Shown piece after piece: positions 50,972-60,637 of a DNA stretch of 64,000 nt (its first letter is position 1; each line of letters begins with the position of its first letter). Under the pieces are notes generated by a model. That model was not told the DNA's origin and searched no databases. It saw only the letters and a list, made by a program, of their open reading frames with translations. The translations under genes were made by a program, and so were the position numbers. Origin of the DNA: Mucilaginibacter sp. OK283. GTDB lineage: Bacteria; Bacteroidota; Bacteroidia; Sphingobacteriales; Sphingobacteriaceae. The stretch is from contig NZ_FODR01000009.1 of assembly GCF_900110415.1 (NCBI RefSeq), forward strand, positions 186,001 to 250,000. Direction: 5' to 3'.

Positions 50972-51790
50972 TCAGTTTAGGATAAGGATCAATAAAACAA
51001 TGCGGTAAATTACCCAGCTGATGGTCATTACCCGGCCCAATTGCAGCAGCTTTGTACGGCGGATGTGCTCTAAAAACATCAGCCCGGCCACACCTATAAA
51101 AAACATGGTGCACATTAACGGCCCGGGATGAAACCAATGGTTAACAGCAAGCGGGATAAGCAGCAGCAAACTGCCGGCAAAAGAGATAGTCATCATGTTG
51201 CCCAGGTAGGCCCAAAGCTTGTTTTTGGCATAGGTGCTGACTATAATGGCCTGGAAAATGATTTGTCCGCCGCAAATCAGGTATTCGCGGTAAGCATTGC
51301 CCGGCGGTACCATGCCCACCAGCAAATGCGCATAGCGGGTTAATATATACGCGGTGCAAAACCAGGTAAACAGCAGGTAGGCTATCCGGTAATGGAGTTT
51401 AAAAGAAGGTTTGTAAGCAAAGTCCGTATCCTCATGAACCGGCGGAATGATAACCCGCCTGTTGTAGGAGATAAAAGCATATACCTTACTCATCAGCCAA
51501 ACAAAAGGTTTAAAAGCAAATAAGGGTGTAAATACCGGCCAGGCGTTGCCCAATATTTTAAACAGGCTTTGGATGCCATAAGTAACCTCGCCGCTTTTTA
51601 GGTTGATAAGGGCTATTTCGTTAACGGCACGTTGCCTGTCATAAACCGGGCAGGTGTTTTGGGGCATGGTCTGGTAAGCAGTCCTGCCACCATCATCAAG
51701 CATGCCGGTTTTTACAAAGGCTTTGGTATAAACACTGCACATGGGGCATTCGGCATCAAAAAGGATCATGTGGTTGTTAAGCGTTTTCAT
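50972..51790 (-). CDS. DCC1-like thiol-disulfide oxidoreductase domain with membrane helices
   Basis: Protein of 272 residues. The N-terminal DUF393/DCC1 domain begins MILFDAECPMCSVYTKAF, with the CxxC-like CPMC motif at residues 15-18 of MKTLNNHMILFDAECPMC. It continues with NEIALINLKSGEVTYGIQSL. Five or so membrane helices follow from residue ~125 (IAYLLFTWFCTAYILTRYAH, TISFAGSLLLLIPLAV). The first gene of a two-gene operon with the TIGR01777 gene, four bases apart. A 42-bp palindrome precedes its start. The redox partner is unknown. Confidence 0.8.
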   Translation of the reverse strand: MKTLNNHMILFDAECPMCSVYTKAFVKTGMLDDGGRTAYQTMPQNTCPVYDRQRAVNEIALINLKSGEVTYGIQSLFKILGNAWPVFTPLFAFKPFVWLMSKVYAFISYNRRVIIPPVHEDTDFAYKPSFKLHYRIAYLLFTWFCTAYILTRYAHLLVGMVPPGNAYREYLICGGQIIFQAIIVSTYAKNKLWAYLGNMMTISFAGSLLLLIPLAVNHWFHPGPLMCTMFFIGVAGLMFLEHIRRTKLLQLGRVMTISWVIYRIVLLILILN

Positions 51791-51831
51791 TGTTGCGGGT
51801 ATTGTTGTTGATTAACAATACAAACATACAG

Positions 51832-51873
51832 TTTATTTTATATTTTCAATAATTATTGAAAATATAAAATAAA
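51832..51873. promoter_or_regulatory. 42-bp perfect AT-only palindrome
   Basis: Positions 51832-51852 and 51853-51873 are exact reverse complements with no spacer, with ATTTTCAATAA at the left arm end. It lies 42 bases before the DCC1 start codon and 60 bases past the stop of the PKD gene on the same strand. It could be an operator or an AT-rich terminator. Confidence 0.5.
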
Positions 51874-51932
51874 AAAACAAATAGGTTATTTTCAACCGTC
51901 ACGTCCTTTAATTTTTAGTCTGCTTTTGCAAA

Positions 51933-54734
51933 TTACCTGACAATAGTCAACGACCCCGACATGGTACTCCTGCCATGTTTGGGGTTGATGATATAGTAGT
52001 ATACGCCACCGGGCACGGCTGCACCATTGTAGGTTCCATCCCAGGGGACAGCATACCCTACCGAAGCAAATAACCTGGCGCCGTAGCGGTTATAAACTTC
52101 AACCGTGCAGTTAGTGTAGGTGTTCAGGTATTTGATATTCCATTGGTCGTTAACGCCATCGCCATTGGGCGAGAAGGCATTAGGTACCACCGGCCCCTGC
52201 AATACCGAAACATTCACCTGCCCGCTTACCTGGCAGCCCGAGTTGTTGGTTACCGTGAGTGTATAGGTGATATCGTCGGTAGGTGTAACCGTTGGGTTTA
52301 ACAAAGTAGCATCATTAAGATAAGTTGCCGGCGACCATAAATATGTGAGGCCGGTACCCGTTGCAGTAGCCGGCAGCTTGGCAGTTCCGCCCGATAATAC
52401 TGTTATATCTGGCCCCGTAGTAATAACCGGGATAGGATTTACCGTAATAGCCTGGCTTGCCGAGACCGGGCAGGAATTTGTGGCTGTATAAACATAAGTT
52501 ATAGTAAAAGTGCCTGCCCCTGCTGCAGCCGGATCAAACAAACCAGCACTGCTTACCCCTGTGCCCGAGTATACACCCGTACCGGCTACCCCGGCAGTTT
52601 CCTGGGCGGCCAACTGTACAGTGCCGCCGTTAACACATACTGCCGATGGCGCGGTAAATGTTATATCGGGTACGGCAAGCAGCGTAATGGTTTTATCCAT
52701 AACGGATACACAGCTACCGCCAGAATAAGCTACCATGCGCACCTGGTAGTTTTGCGTGGCCGGGGTATGGAAAGCCGTATAGGTGTGGTAATATAGCTTG
52801 CCGTAGGCCGGGCTTTCATCGGTTTCAACTGTGCCGGGGTTATTGCCATAATCATAATACCACTCTATTTTGGTAATACTGCCAAAATCCACAGTAGAGG
52901 TGTTGGTGAAGCTTACCTGCTGATCGCTGCACAGCGCCGATGAATTGGCTACAGTAAATGATGCTACCGGTATGGATCCATTTACGGTAAAACTTTGGGT
53001 GATGGTGGATGTACAGCCACTTGCCGATGTTACCGTAAGCGTAACCTGGTACACCGCCGCCCGGGTATATTTATGCGACGGGTTTTTCAGGGTGGATGTA
53101 TTGGGATTGGCGGTAGTTGCGTTGGCATCGCCAAAATTCCACAAATAGGTAAAACTACCGGTGGTGTTATCGGCAATAGTGCTGTTATCTGTAAACGTAG
53201 CCGATGCATCGGCCAGGCAAACATCGGGCATACTGAATGCCGCTACCGGCAGCGGACTTACTGTAAGGCTTTTTGTAAGCACAGCCGTACACCCGCCCGT
53301 ATTGGTAATGGTTAGCTTTAAACTATAAGTGCCTGCATTGGCGTACAGGTGAGTAAAAGCTGTATTGGTGGTTTTGGTTTCGGTTGTGCCGTCGCCGTAA
53401 TCCCAAAGCCAGGTTGTAATTGTACCCGTGCCTGTTGTTGATTGATCGGTAATGGTAACCGCTTGGGTTAAACAATCGGGCGTGGTAAAGCTGAACGCCG
53501 CTACAGGCAACGCATTAATAGTTACGGTTTTGGTAGCAACCGACGGTGTGCAGCCAGTATTGCCTGCTACGGTAAGTGTTACTGTATAAGTGCCGGTTTT
53601 AGCGTAGGTATGTGTAGGGCTTTGTAATGCCGATGTTTGCCCGTCGCCAAAGTTCCAGGCCCATGATTGTATGGTTGATCCGTTGGTTACCGAGGCATCG
53701 GTAAATACATTTGCCGTGCCCAGGCAGGTTTGATTGGCAACGGTAAATGCGGCTACCGGCGCCGGGGTAACTGTCAGCGTTAAATTATTGGATGCCACAA
53801 CGCAACTGGCCGATGTGATATTTGCTGTTATAGCCGAAACCAGGCGGTATAGGTAGGTACCGGCCGTGGTAGGTGCGGTTATAGTATAAGTAGTTGCTGT
53901 GCCAGCGGTGCTTAGGTCTGTCCATGCGCCATTGGTATATACCTGTAGTTTTTGCACATAGCCGCTGGCCAGCGTACTGGTGGCCTTGATGGTATAGGTT
54001 TGTGCCGAGCCCGCACAAGTGGTTTCGGTACCTGTGGTTGAACCGTTGAAAGCCGCCGAAACCGTTGATCCGTAAGGACTAAAGGTAATGTCATCTACCG
54101 CAAAATCGTTACCCTGAGTGCCGCTGGCATTACTTACCAGTTTAATTACTACGTCGCCTGTACCCGCTGGTAAGGTAAAGTTTGCGGTATAATTATGCCA
54201 TACGTTACCGGTAGGTACATCGCCGGTTGATACGCCGGTACCTAATTCGGTTACACCATCGGCAGCGTAAATATGAAAAACCATATTAGGCAGTATGCCG
54301 CCGGTTGATAATACGTTTTTTATCCAAACGCCAAACTGGTATTGGGTATTGCCGCATAATCCGGGTACAGTTCGGGTATAAACTGTGCCGGCCTGTACGT
54401 TGCCGTTTACCACCATCATATAGCCGTTGGTATTGCCAGTTGTTTCATAGTCGTGATCATAACTGGTTACAAAGCCGCCGTGTACCGTAGTATTACTTTG
54501 GCTGGCTATGGTGTAATAGTTTTCGCCAATTTGCCCGCTTGCACTGTAAACATAAGTGGTAGATCCCGAATCGGCCGACAGCGCGCCCGCTCTGGAGGCG
54601 GTGCCCGATCCAAAGGTTATTTTAACAACCGGATCGCCCAGGCTTTGTGCCCCGGCCCGGCGGAATGAAAACAGGCTGAACAAAAAACATGCGATAAGGG
54701 CAAGCAACTTGCCGGGTTTTAAAGTAAACAACAT
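51933..54734 (-). CDS. PKD-repeat protein with T9SS type B C-terminal sorting domain
   Basis: Secreted surface protein of 933 residues. Signal peptide (MLFTLKPGKLLALIACFLFS...AGA-Q). A jelly-roll-like domain (~35-220, NTQYQFGVWIKNVLSTGG, TGDVVIKLVSNASGTQGNDF) is followed by an Ig-like part, then four to five PKD domains. Each has the WNFGDG/WDYGDG-type turn (WAWNFGDGQTSALQSPTH, WLWDYGDGTTETKT, YLWNFGDANATTANPN). The end is a gliding-motility-associated C-terminal domain (VPNAFSPNGDGVNDQWNIKY, RYGARLFASVGYAVPWDGTY, GGVYYYIINPKHGRS), the signal for type IX secretion type B sorting. An adhesin or matrix role is likely. The T9SS machinery is not in the window. Confidence 0.88.
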   Translation of the reverse strand: MLFTLKPGKLLALIACFLFSLFSFRRAGAQSLGDPVVKITFGSGTASRAGALSADSGSTTYVYSASGQIGENYYTIASQSNTTVHGGFVTSYDHDYETTGNTNGYMMVVNGNVQAGTVYTRTVPGLCGNTQYQFGVWIKNVLSTGGILPNMVFHIYAADGVTELGTGVSTGDVPTGNVWHNYTANFTLPAGTGDVVIKLVSNASGTQGNDFAVDDITFSPYGSTVSAAFNGSTTGTETTCAGSAQTYTIKATSTLASGYVQKLQVYTNGAWTDLSTAGTATTYTITAPTTAGTYLYRLVSAITANITSASCVVASNNLTLTVTPAPVAAFTVANQTCLGTANVFTDASVTNGSTIQSWAWNFGDGQTSALQSPTHTYAKTGTYTVTLTVAGNTGCTPSVATKTVTINALPVAAFSFTTPDCLTQAVTITDQSTTGTGTITTWLWDYGDGTTETKTTNTAFTHLYANAGTYSLKLTITNTGGCTAVLTKSLTVSPLPVAAFSMPDVCLADASATFTDNSTIADNTTGSFTYLWNFGDANATTANPNTSTLKNPSHKYTRAAVYQVTLTVTSASGCTSTITQSFTVNGSIPVASFTVANSSALCSDQQVSFTNTSTVDFGSITKIEWYYDYGNNPGTVETDESPAYGKLYYHTYTAFHTPATQNYQVRMVAYSGGSCVSVMDKTITLLAVPDITFTAPSAVCVNGGTVQLAAQETAGVAGTGVYSGTGVSSAGLFDPAAAGAGTFTITYVYTATNSCPVSASQAITVNPIPVITTGPDITVLSGGTAKLPATATGTGLTYLWSPATYLNDATLLNPTVTPTDDITYTLTVTNNSGCQVSGQVNVSVLQGPVVPNAFSPNGDGVNDQWNIKYLNTYTNCTVEVYNRYGARLFASVGYAVPWDGTYNGAAVPGGVYYYIINPKHGRSTMSGSLTIVR

Positions 54735-55126
54735 CTATAAGCACAATTAATTATGGGTGAATTGGCGCAACAATACCAGCTGAGTAAGCGAACAGCCAAT
54801 TTGTACTAAAGATGTTGTAACAACGGCGTATTTATAGCGATGTATCGATTAACGGGCTATTTCAATCGGTAAATGAAACACAACATCACAACATTTAAAC
54901 TATTGCAGGCTTAAGCATTGGGTAGTTTTTTTGCTGGTTTATGCAGCCGATAGTAAACGGTTAATCAACGGTATGCGAGCCTTTTTAGGTGCATAAGTAT
55001 GCCGCTGTAAAATTAGCGGTCAACCATCTAAACAGCCATGATTAGTATCATTTTGCTTCATGGCGTTAGGCATATTTAGATATTTTGAAGCAAATACCTT
55101 TGACCTGTAATTAAAAATTAAACAAC
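54735..55126. other. 392-base gap between divergent PKD and OmpW genes
   Basis: Promoter region for both. A -7 box TACCTTTG (55095-55102) matches TAnnTTTG, 24 bases before the OmpW start. No strong hairpin or ORF was recognised. Confidence 0.4.
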
Positions 55127-55819
55127 ATGAACAAATTATTATTATCCGTTTTTTCAATATTAATGATAACCTCTTTAAGGGGTTTTGGTCAACAAAAAAA
55201 TGAGTTGGACGTACGCGTTCGCGGCGTATATGTTGCCCCGCAGGAAAGCGCAGCTATTGGTGTAATTGGCGGCGGTATCAATATCAGCAAGGTTGTTATT
55301 CCCGAAATTGACTTTACGTACTTCTTTATGAAGGATTTTTCGGCCGAACTGATATTGGGCACATCAAGGCATAAAGTAAACACCACGGCCTCAAATTTAA
55401 CGGCTATTGGCGGTAGTTCGTCTGCCGATGTTACGTTGGGCAAGGTTTCGCTGTTGCCGCCAACGCTTACACTGCAATATCACCTGCCAACGGGTACTGC
55501 ATTTAAACCATACTTAGGCGCAGGGGCCAACTATACTATTTTTTATAATGCCAACGCAGGCGGAGTGGTAAAAAACGTTAGCTATCAAAACAAATTTGCC
55601 TTCGCCACGCAGGCGGGATTCGATTATGATCTGAATAAGAAATTCTTTTTGAACATAGATGTTAAGAAAGTGTTCTTATCAACCAACGCTACCGTTGACG
55701 CATCAAATTTAACACCGGCATCAAATCCGGAACTGGCGCCTGCACTTGCCGGTATCAAAGCTGATGTTAAAATTAATCCGTGGCTGATTGGCATTGGTTT
55801 TGGCGCCCGGTTTAAATAA
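55127..55819 (+). CDS. OmpW-family outer membrane protein
   Basis: Eight-strand beta-barrel of 230 residues. Signal peptide (MNKLLLSVFSILMITSLRGF then GQ). Landmarks: VRVRGVYVAPQESA near the start, DFTYFFMKDFSAELILGTSR, TLTLQYHLPTGTAFKPYLGA with GANYTIFY, FGQAGFDY-like FATQAGFDYDLNKKFFLNID, and the terminal WLIGIGFGARFK. The pattern is that of OmpW, a small hydrophobic-ligand channel. It is longer than E. coli OmpW by a few loops only. Transcribed alone, convergent with dnaA. Confidence 0.85.
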   Translation: MNKLLLSVFSILMITSLRGFGQQKNELDVRVRGVYVAPQESAAIGVIGGGINISKVVIPEIDFTYFFMKDFSAELILGTSRHKVNTTASNLTAIGGSSSADVTLGKVSLLPPTLTLQYHLPTGTAFKPYLGAGANYTIFYNANAGGVVKNVSYQNKFAFATQAGFDYDLNKKFFLNIDVKKVFLSTNATVDASNLTPASNPELAPALAGIKADVKINPWLIGIGFGARFK

Positions 55820-55927
55820 AAATCAGGTAACGATATCAACAAACAACTAATTGCAACCATCGCAGGCAACCATGCTTACGGTGGTTTTTGTATTTATATT
55901 ATATGTTGGTTTTTTATCAAAAAAAAA

Positions 55928-55949
55928 GCCCTGCATGTTGATACAGGGC
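55928..55949 (-). terminator. Terminator of dnaA
   Basis: GCCCTG (55928-55933) / CAGGGC (55944-55949), 10-base loop, then TTTTTTTGATAAAAA on the minus strand. 27 bases after the dnaA stop. Confidence 0.75.
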
Positions 55950-55976
55950 CTATCGTAATATGATTTAATAGGTCGT

Positions 55977-57404
55977 TTAGGACATTTTTAGCTTCTTTTG
56001 GATGTCGGCAACGTAGCCTTTGAACTTTTTATCGGTATCAATCAAATCTTCTACTGTTTGGCAGGCATAAATCACAGTAGAGTGATCGCGGCCACCAAAG
56101 AAATTCCCTATTGATTTTAATGAACTTTTAGTATGCGCTTTGGCCAGGTACATCGAAATTTGACGGGCCTGCACAATTTCGCGTTTGCGGGTTTGCGATT
56201 TTACCATCTCGATAGGTACTTCAAAGTATTCGCAAACCAGGCTTTGTATATACTCCATCGAAATTTCTTTTGATGAATTCTTCACAAAGTTTTTCAACAT
56301 TTGTTTAGCAAGGTTCAGGTCAATTTCCTTGCGGTTAAGAGTTGATTGTGCCAGTAATGATACCATTGCGCCTTCCAGTTCACGTACATTGTTATCAATA
56401 TTATGGGCTACATATTCAATAACATCGTTTGATAGTTCGATACCATCCTGGTAGATCTTATTTTTAAGGATAGCCATACGGGTTTCCAGATCAGGGATCT
56501 GTAAATCGGCCGACAGGCCCCATTTAAACCTTGATAACAGGCGTTCTTCTAAACCAGCCAAATCCTTTGGCGCTTTATCTGATGTAATGATCAGTTGCTT
56601 GCCGCTTTGGTGCAAGTGGTTAAAAATATGGAAGAAAAAATCCTGAGTTTTTTCTTTACCGGCAAAGTTGTGCACGTCATCCATAATGAGTACATCAATG
56701 GCCTGGTAAAAGTTAACAAAATCGTTAATGTTATTATGTTTAAGCGCGTCTACAAATTGCTGTGTAAATTTCTCGCACGATACATAAAGTACCAGTTTAT
56801 CGGGCAGTGAACGCTTTATTTCGTTACCGATGGCCTGGGCAAGGTGTGTTTTACCTAATCCAACGCCGCCATAAATCATCAATGGGTTAAATGAAGTACC
56901 ACCTGGTTTGGCGGCTACAGCATAACCGGCCGACCGGGCCAAACGGTTACAGTCGCCTTCAACAAAATTTTCGAAGGTATAGTTCCTGTTTAACTGCGGG
57001 TCGACATTCAACTTTTTGAGGCCGGGTATCACAAAAGGATTTTTAATATCCTTATTTATAGAGATAGGGATCGGCATCGACTGATTTTTTGACTCTGCTC
57101 CGTTTCCGTTCGAGGGCATATTAGTTGTATAGGGTTTACTTGATGATGATTGCTCAACAACAATATTGTACTCTAAACGCCCTTCATCGCCCAATTGTTT
57201 TTTAATTGTTTTGCGCAATAACCCTACGTAGTGCTCTTCAAGCCATTCGTAAAAAAACAAACTTGGTACTTGTATCGTCAAGACACTCCCTTCCATTCTC
57301 AAGGCTTTTATCGGCTCGAACCAGGTTTTAAAGCTCTGGGCCGGTATGTTGTCCTTTATGATCTGAAGACAGCTATTCCAAACGTTAGTACAAGTTTTTT
57401 CCAT
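55977..57404 (-). CDS. dnaA: Chromosomal replication initiator DnaA
   Basis: Initiator ATPase of 475 residues. Domain I (1-90) has SFKTWFEPIKALRMEGSVLT. The linker is Asn/Ser/Lys-rich. Domain III contains Walker A YGGVGLGKTHLAQAIG (~177-192), Walker B LIMDDVHNFAG, and SRFKWGLSADLQIPDLETR with the arginine finger. Domain IV binds DnaA boxes through KSIGNFFGGRDHSTVIYACQ. It acts at oriC. A 435-base AT-rich gap lies upstream and contains one near-match to the DnaA box. dnaN is not adjacent, which is common in Bacteroidota. Confidence 0.95.
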   Translation of the reverse strand: MEKTCTNVWNSCLQIIKDNIPAQSFKTWFEPIKALRMEGSVLTIQVPSLFFYEWLEEHYVGLLRKTIKKQLGDEGRLEYNIVVEQSSSSKPYTTNMPSNGNGAESKNQSMPIPISINKDIKNPFVIPGLKKLNVDPQLNRNYTFENFVEGDCNRLARSAGYAVAAKPGGTSFNPLMIYGGVGLGKTHLAQAIGNEIKRSLPDKLVLYVSCEKFTQQFVDALKHNNINDFVNFYQAIDVLIMDDVHNFAGKEKTQDFFFHIFNHLHQSGKQLIITSDKAPKDLAGLEERLLSRFKWGLSADLQIPDLETRMAILKNKIYQDGIELSNDVIEYVAHNIDNNVRELEGAMVSLLAQSTLNRKEIDLNLAKQMLKNFVKNSSKEISMEYIQSLVCEYFEVPIEMVKSQTRKREIVQARQISMYLAKAHTKSSLKSIGNFFGGRDHSTVIYACQTVEDLIDTDKKFKGYVADIQKKLKMS

Positions 57405-57839
57405 AGTAAATATAAGTAATTATTTGATTTCCAACCCCTCAGTCAACTTCTTTTGGGACTGTTACGGAACATCAAATGTGTCCAAAAAAAGTGTATAAAA
57501 AAATTAAATTTTCACTTTTTTAACATTTCGTTAGTTATCAACAAAAGTTGTTTTTAAGTATAAAATTTGTATATAACGCAATGTTTTGTAATAAAAAATG
57601 CAATTGAATTATTTTAAAATTAATTTTTAGGCTTTTTGATTAATCCGTTAAAAACCACCTGGATAGCCCCGCTTTTTTTGCTGCTATATGGTAAAATAAA
57701 GGCAATTGCTTAGCCATTTTAGCCTTTTACGTTGCACTAAAAACTAAAGCACTGGTTTAATGCTTATTAAAAATAAAAGCTGTTCTTTTGTTAATTATGG
57801 CACGGTACCCGCACAAATTCTGAAGCCACACCCGCGATA
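57405..57839. other. AT-rich 435-base region upstream of dnaA, possible oriC or autoregulatory site
   Basis: Strongly AT-rich over 57475-57640. TTATCAACA at 57535-57543 differs from the DnaA box TTATCCACA at one base. No cluster of further boxes was found by eye, so an autoregulatory site is as likely as an origin. Confidence 0.4.
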
Positions 57840-59384
57840 CTAATATTCCCCAAAAACCTCCCGCAGTATATCCGCGATTTCTCCTAAGGTAGCATAATTT
57901 TCAACCGAAGATACTATAAAAGGCATTAAATTTTCTGTGCCCTCTGCTGCTATTCTTAATTGTTGTAAAGTTGTTTCAACAGCCTGGTTATCCCTTTTGT
58001 TTTTGAGTTTTTTAATTTTTTCTATCTGCATTTTGCGGATGGAGTCGTCAACCCTGAACACGCCCGAGGGAGCATCTTCCTGCTGGGTAAATTTGTTTAC
58101 GCCAACCAGAATTTTTTCGCCGCTTTCGATATCGATCTGGTACTGATAGGCCGATGCGGCTATCTCCTGTTGAATATAATCCTGCTCAATGGCTTTAACG
58201 GCGCCGCCCATTGCTTCTATTTTATCCAGGTATAATTGCGCAGCGGCTTCAACCTCGTCGGTCAGGGCTTCTATAAAATATGAGCCCGCCAGCGGGTCTA
58301 CGGTATCGGTAACTCCACTTTCAAAGGCGATGATCTGCTGGGTGCGCAGGGCTATTTTAGCAGCTGCCTCCGTTGGCAAGGATAGTGCTTCGTCATAACC
58401 ATTGGTATGCAGCGATTGTGTGCCTCCTAATACTGCGGCCAAAGCCTGGTTGCTTACCCTGATGATATTATTAAGCGGTTGCTGTGCGGTTAAGGTTGAT
58501 CCACCAGTTTGGGTATGGAAACGCAGTTTCTGCGCCCCGGCATCGGTTGCCCCTAATTCTTTGGTAATATGCGCCCACATTCGCCGTGCGGCCCTGAACT
58601 TAGCTATCTCCTCGAAAAAGTTATTATGGCAGTTAAAAAAGAAAGAAAGGCGCTTGGCAAATACATTAATGTCCAGCCCTTTTTCAAGTGCCGCCTTTAA
58701 GTAGGCTTTACCATTGGCCAGGGTAAAAGCCAGTTCCTGTACCGCCGTTGAACCCGCCTCGCGAATGTGGTAACCGGATATGGATATGGTATTCCATTTG
58801 GGCACCTCCTTGCTGCAATACTCAAATATATCGGTAATTAACCGCATGGATGGCGTGGGCGGGTATATATAGGTACCGCGCGCGGCATACTCCTTTAATA
58901 TATCGTTTTGAATGGTGCCCGAAATCTGACTTAAATCTGCTCCTTGCTTTTTTGCTAACGCGATGTACATGGCCAGCAAAATAGCAGCAGTGGCATTAAT
59001 GGTCATGCTGGTGGTGATATCCTTTAGCTGGATGCCATCAAACAATATCTCGATATCTTCTAACGAATCGATGGCGACGCCAACTTTGCCTACCTCGCCT
59101 TCGGAAAGCTCATGGTCGCTATCATAACCAATCTGTGTAGGCAGGTCAAACGCTACCGAGAGGCCATTGGTGCCCTGGCTTAATAAATAATGATACCGTT
59201 TGTTTGATTCTTCGGCCGTTGAAAACCCCGCGTACTGGCGCATGGTCCAGGCTTTACCCCGGTACATATCTTTTTGAATGCCGCGTGTAAAAGGGAACTG
59301 GCCGGGCAGTTCGTCCATTTTGGAAGGTTCGGTGTAAACCTCCTTTATTTCGATACCCGATGTGGTGCTGAATTTTTTAGCCAT
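57840..59384 (-). CDS. Methylmalonyl-CoA mutase-type acyl-CoA mutase, large subunit
   Basis: Catalytic TIM-barrel protein of 514 residues. Landmarks: PGQFPFTRGIQKDMYRGKAW, MRQYAGFSTAEESNKRYHYL, LSVAFDLPTQIGYDSDHE, SISGYHIREAGSTAVQELAF, FRAARRMWAHITKELGATD, and RFHTQTGGSTLTAQQPLNNI. It lacks the C-terminal cobalamin-binding domain (no DxHxxG), as in the separate-subunit mutases of archaea and many bacteria; the B12 subunit must be encoded elsewhere. Methylmalonyl-CoA, isobutyryl-CoA and 2-hydroxyisobutyryl-CoA mutases share this fold, so the substrate is uncertain. A six-base gap separates it from the upstream membrane protein gene. Confidence 0.85.
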   Translation of the reverse strand: MAKKFSTTSGIEIKEVYTEPSKMDELPGQFPFTRGIQKDMYRGKAWTMRQYAGFSTAEESNKRYHYLLSQGTNGLSVAFDLPTQIGYDSDHELSEGEVGKVGVAIDSLEDIEILFDGIQLKDITTSMTINATAAILLAMYIALAKKQGADLSQISGTIQNDILKEYAARGTYIYPPTPSMRLITDIFEYCSKEVPKWNTISISGYHIREAGSTAVQELAFTLANGKAYLKAALEKGLDINVFAKRLSFFFNCHNNFFEEIAKFRAARRMWAHITKELGATDAGAQKLRFHTQTGGSTLTAQQPLNNIIRVSNQALAAVLGGTQSLHTNGYDEALSLPTEAAAKIALRTQQIIAFESGVTDTVDPLAGSYFIEALTDEVEAAAQLYLDKIEAMGGAVKAIEQDYIQQEIAASAYQYQIDIESGEKILVGVNKFTQQEDAPSGVFRVDDSIRKMQIEKIKKLKNKRDNQAVETTLQQLRIAAEGTENLMPFIVSSVENYATLGEIADILREVFGEY

Positions 59385-59390
59385 CGTGGT

Positions 59391-59921
59391 TTAAAATAAT
59401 TCTTCCAGGTCCTGTCGTACCAGGTTAACGGCTATCTCATACGGATCATCTTCCAGCTGACTTAGGTGGATGAGCACCGTTTTGCTCAAATCCATTGCGG
59501 TGGCGTTTTGGGGAAGTCCTTTCACCGCGTTGTTCACCAGGCTCAGGGTATCGTCCTTTACTCTTTTCATCACGGCCCAAACCCGGCTGCTTACATAAAT
59601 TTGCTGGGTAACATTGTGCTGAAACTCGGTACGGATCTCGTTAACAATAACAATATGTAAATCGGCAGCCGAAAGGCCGCCCGCATTAAGACGGATGAGC
59701 ATGTTGGCCGGATTGATACGGTCGATAAATAACACAACACGCTCATAAGCCTGTAACCGTAAAGGTAGGGTTTGGCTGCTTACACTGCGCTTAAGCTCCA
59801 GCAGCTGCACCTGGTTTTGTTTATCAAGATGGGGCTTAACCAGGTAAAAGGCTATCCATATAACACCGGCACCGGCAATGGTAAACTTTAAAATATCTAA
59901 TAAATATTGGGTTGTAAGCAT
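59391..59921 (-). CDS. Single-helix membrane protein, hypothetical (mutase operon)
   Basis: Protein of 176 residues with an N-terminal membrane helix (LLDILKFTIAGAGVIWIAFY, ~7-26) and a helical cytosolic domain (ELKRSVSSQTLPLRLQAYER, FQHNVTQQIYVSSRVWAVMK, IAVNLVRQDLEELF). Similar proteins occur next to acyl-CoA mutase genes in Bacteroidota, and their role is unknown. It is the first gene of the two-gene unit with the mutase, six bases apart. Confidence 0.65.
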   Translation of the reverse strand: MLTTQYLLDILKFTIAGAGVIWIAFYLVKPHLDKQNQVQLLELKRSVSSQTLPLRLQAYERVVLFIDRINPANMLIRLNAGGLSAADLHIVIVNEIRTEFQHNVTQQIYVSSRVWAVMKRVKDDTLSLVNNAVKGLPQNATAMDLSKTVLIHLSQLEDDPYEIAVNLVRQDLEELF

Positions 59922-59958
59922 GGTTATTAAAATGTTATACAGAGGTCATAAAATAGCT

Positions 59959-59993
59959 GTGGATGTAAAAATCCACATTTTACCTTATATTTG
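59959..59993 (+). promoter_or_regulatory. Promoter of the IscA-type gene with inverted repeat
   Basis: TATATTTG (59986-59993) fits the -7 consensus, 21 bases before the start codon. GTGGAT (59959-59964) / ATCCAC (59971-59976) lies where the -33 element should be and could be an operator. Confidence 0.45.
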
Positions 59994-60014
59994 TATAGTT
60001 AAATATAAAATAAG

Positions 60015-60362
60015 ATGAGTACTGCTGTTGAAATTTTGCCGGTATCATTTACACCGGGCGCCGTTAAGGAACTTTTTAAATTGAAGGACCAGCAAGAGAT
60101 TGGCGAAGAGTTTGGCCTGCGTGTTGGCGTTGAGGGTGGTGGCTGCTCGGGTATGAGCTACGTACTGGGCTTTGATCAGAAAAAAGATGGCGACCAGGAA
60201 TATATTATTGACGGCATAAAAGTATTTATGCACAAAGCCCACGGGATGTACCTGATGGGCATGCAAATAGATTTCCAGGATGGCTTAAATGCCCGTGGCT
60301 TTACATTTAACAACCCTAATGCAGCAAGCAGCTGTGGTTGCGGAACATCGTTCTCGGTATAA
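60015..60362 (+). CDS. IscA/SufA/ErpA-type iron-sulfur cluster carrier
   Basis: A-type carrier of 115 residues that passes Fe-S clusters to apo-proteins. The three invariant cysteines are present: GGGCSGMSYVLGFD (Cys near 45) and SSCGCGTSF near the C-terminus. The rest matches the family (FTPGAVKELFKLKDQQE, MQIDFQDGLNARGFTFNNPN). It stands outside a suf or isc operon in this window, so ErpA-like use is possible. A promoter box is seen just upstream and a terminator downstream. Confidence 0.92.
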   Translation: MSTAVEILPVSFTPGAVKELFKLKDQQEIGEEFGLRVGVEGGGCSGMSYVLGFDQKKDGDQEYIIDGIKVFMHKAHGMYLMGMQIDFQDGLNARGFTFNNPNAASSCGCGTSFSV

Positions 60363-60470
60363 AAATAGAGTCAGGAGTTAAGAACAAAGATTCAAGACTA
60401 ACAATATTTAAGAAAAGCAGTCAGGTATAAAGTAATGTAAATTTGTAATTTTATTACTTACGATATTTAG

Positions 60471-60494
60471 GCAACTCGGTGAGTTGCTTTTTTT
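60471..60494 (+). terminator. Rho-independent terminator
   Basis: GCAACTC (60471-60477) / GAGTTGC (60481-60487) with a GGT loop, followed by eight Ts. It is 108 bases past the IscA-type stop, so a small independent RNA before it cannot be excluded. Confidence 0.85.
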
Positions 60495-60637
60495 ATTGGT
60501 GTGCAAAATAGCGTGAGTCTTATCTATGGAATCCATCATTGCTGTTTTTATTGTTAAACGTATTTACTTTTAAATCGCTGTAACAAACCGGTAGGCTTGT
60601 TAGTCATATAACTGCTTATTATTACATAATTACGCCC

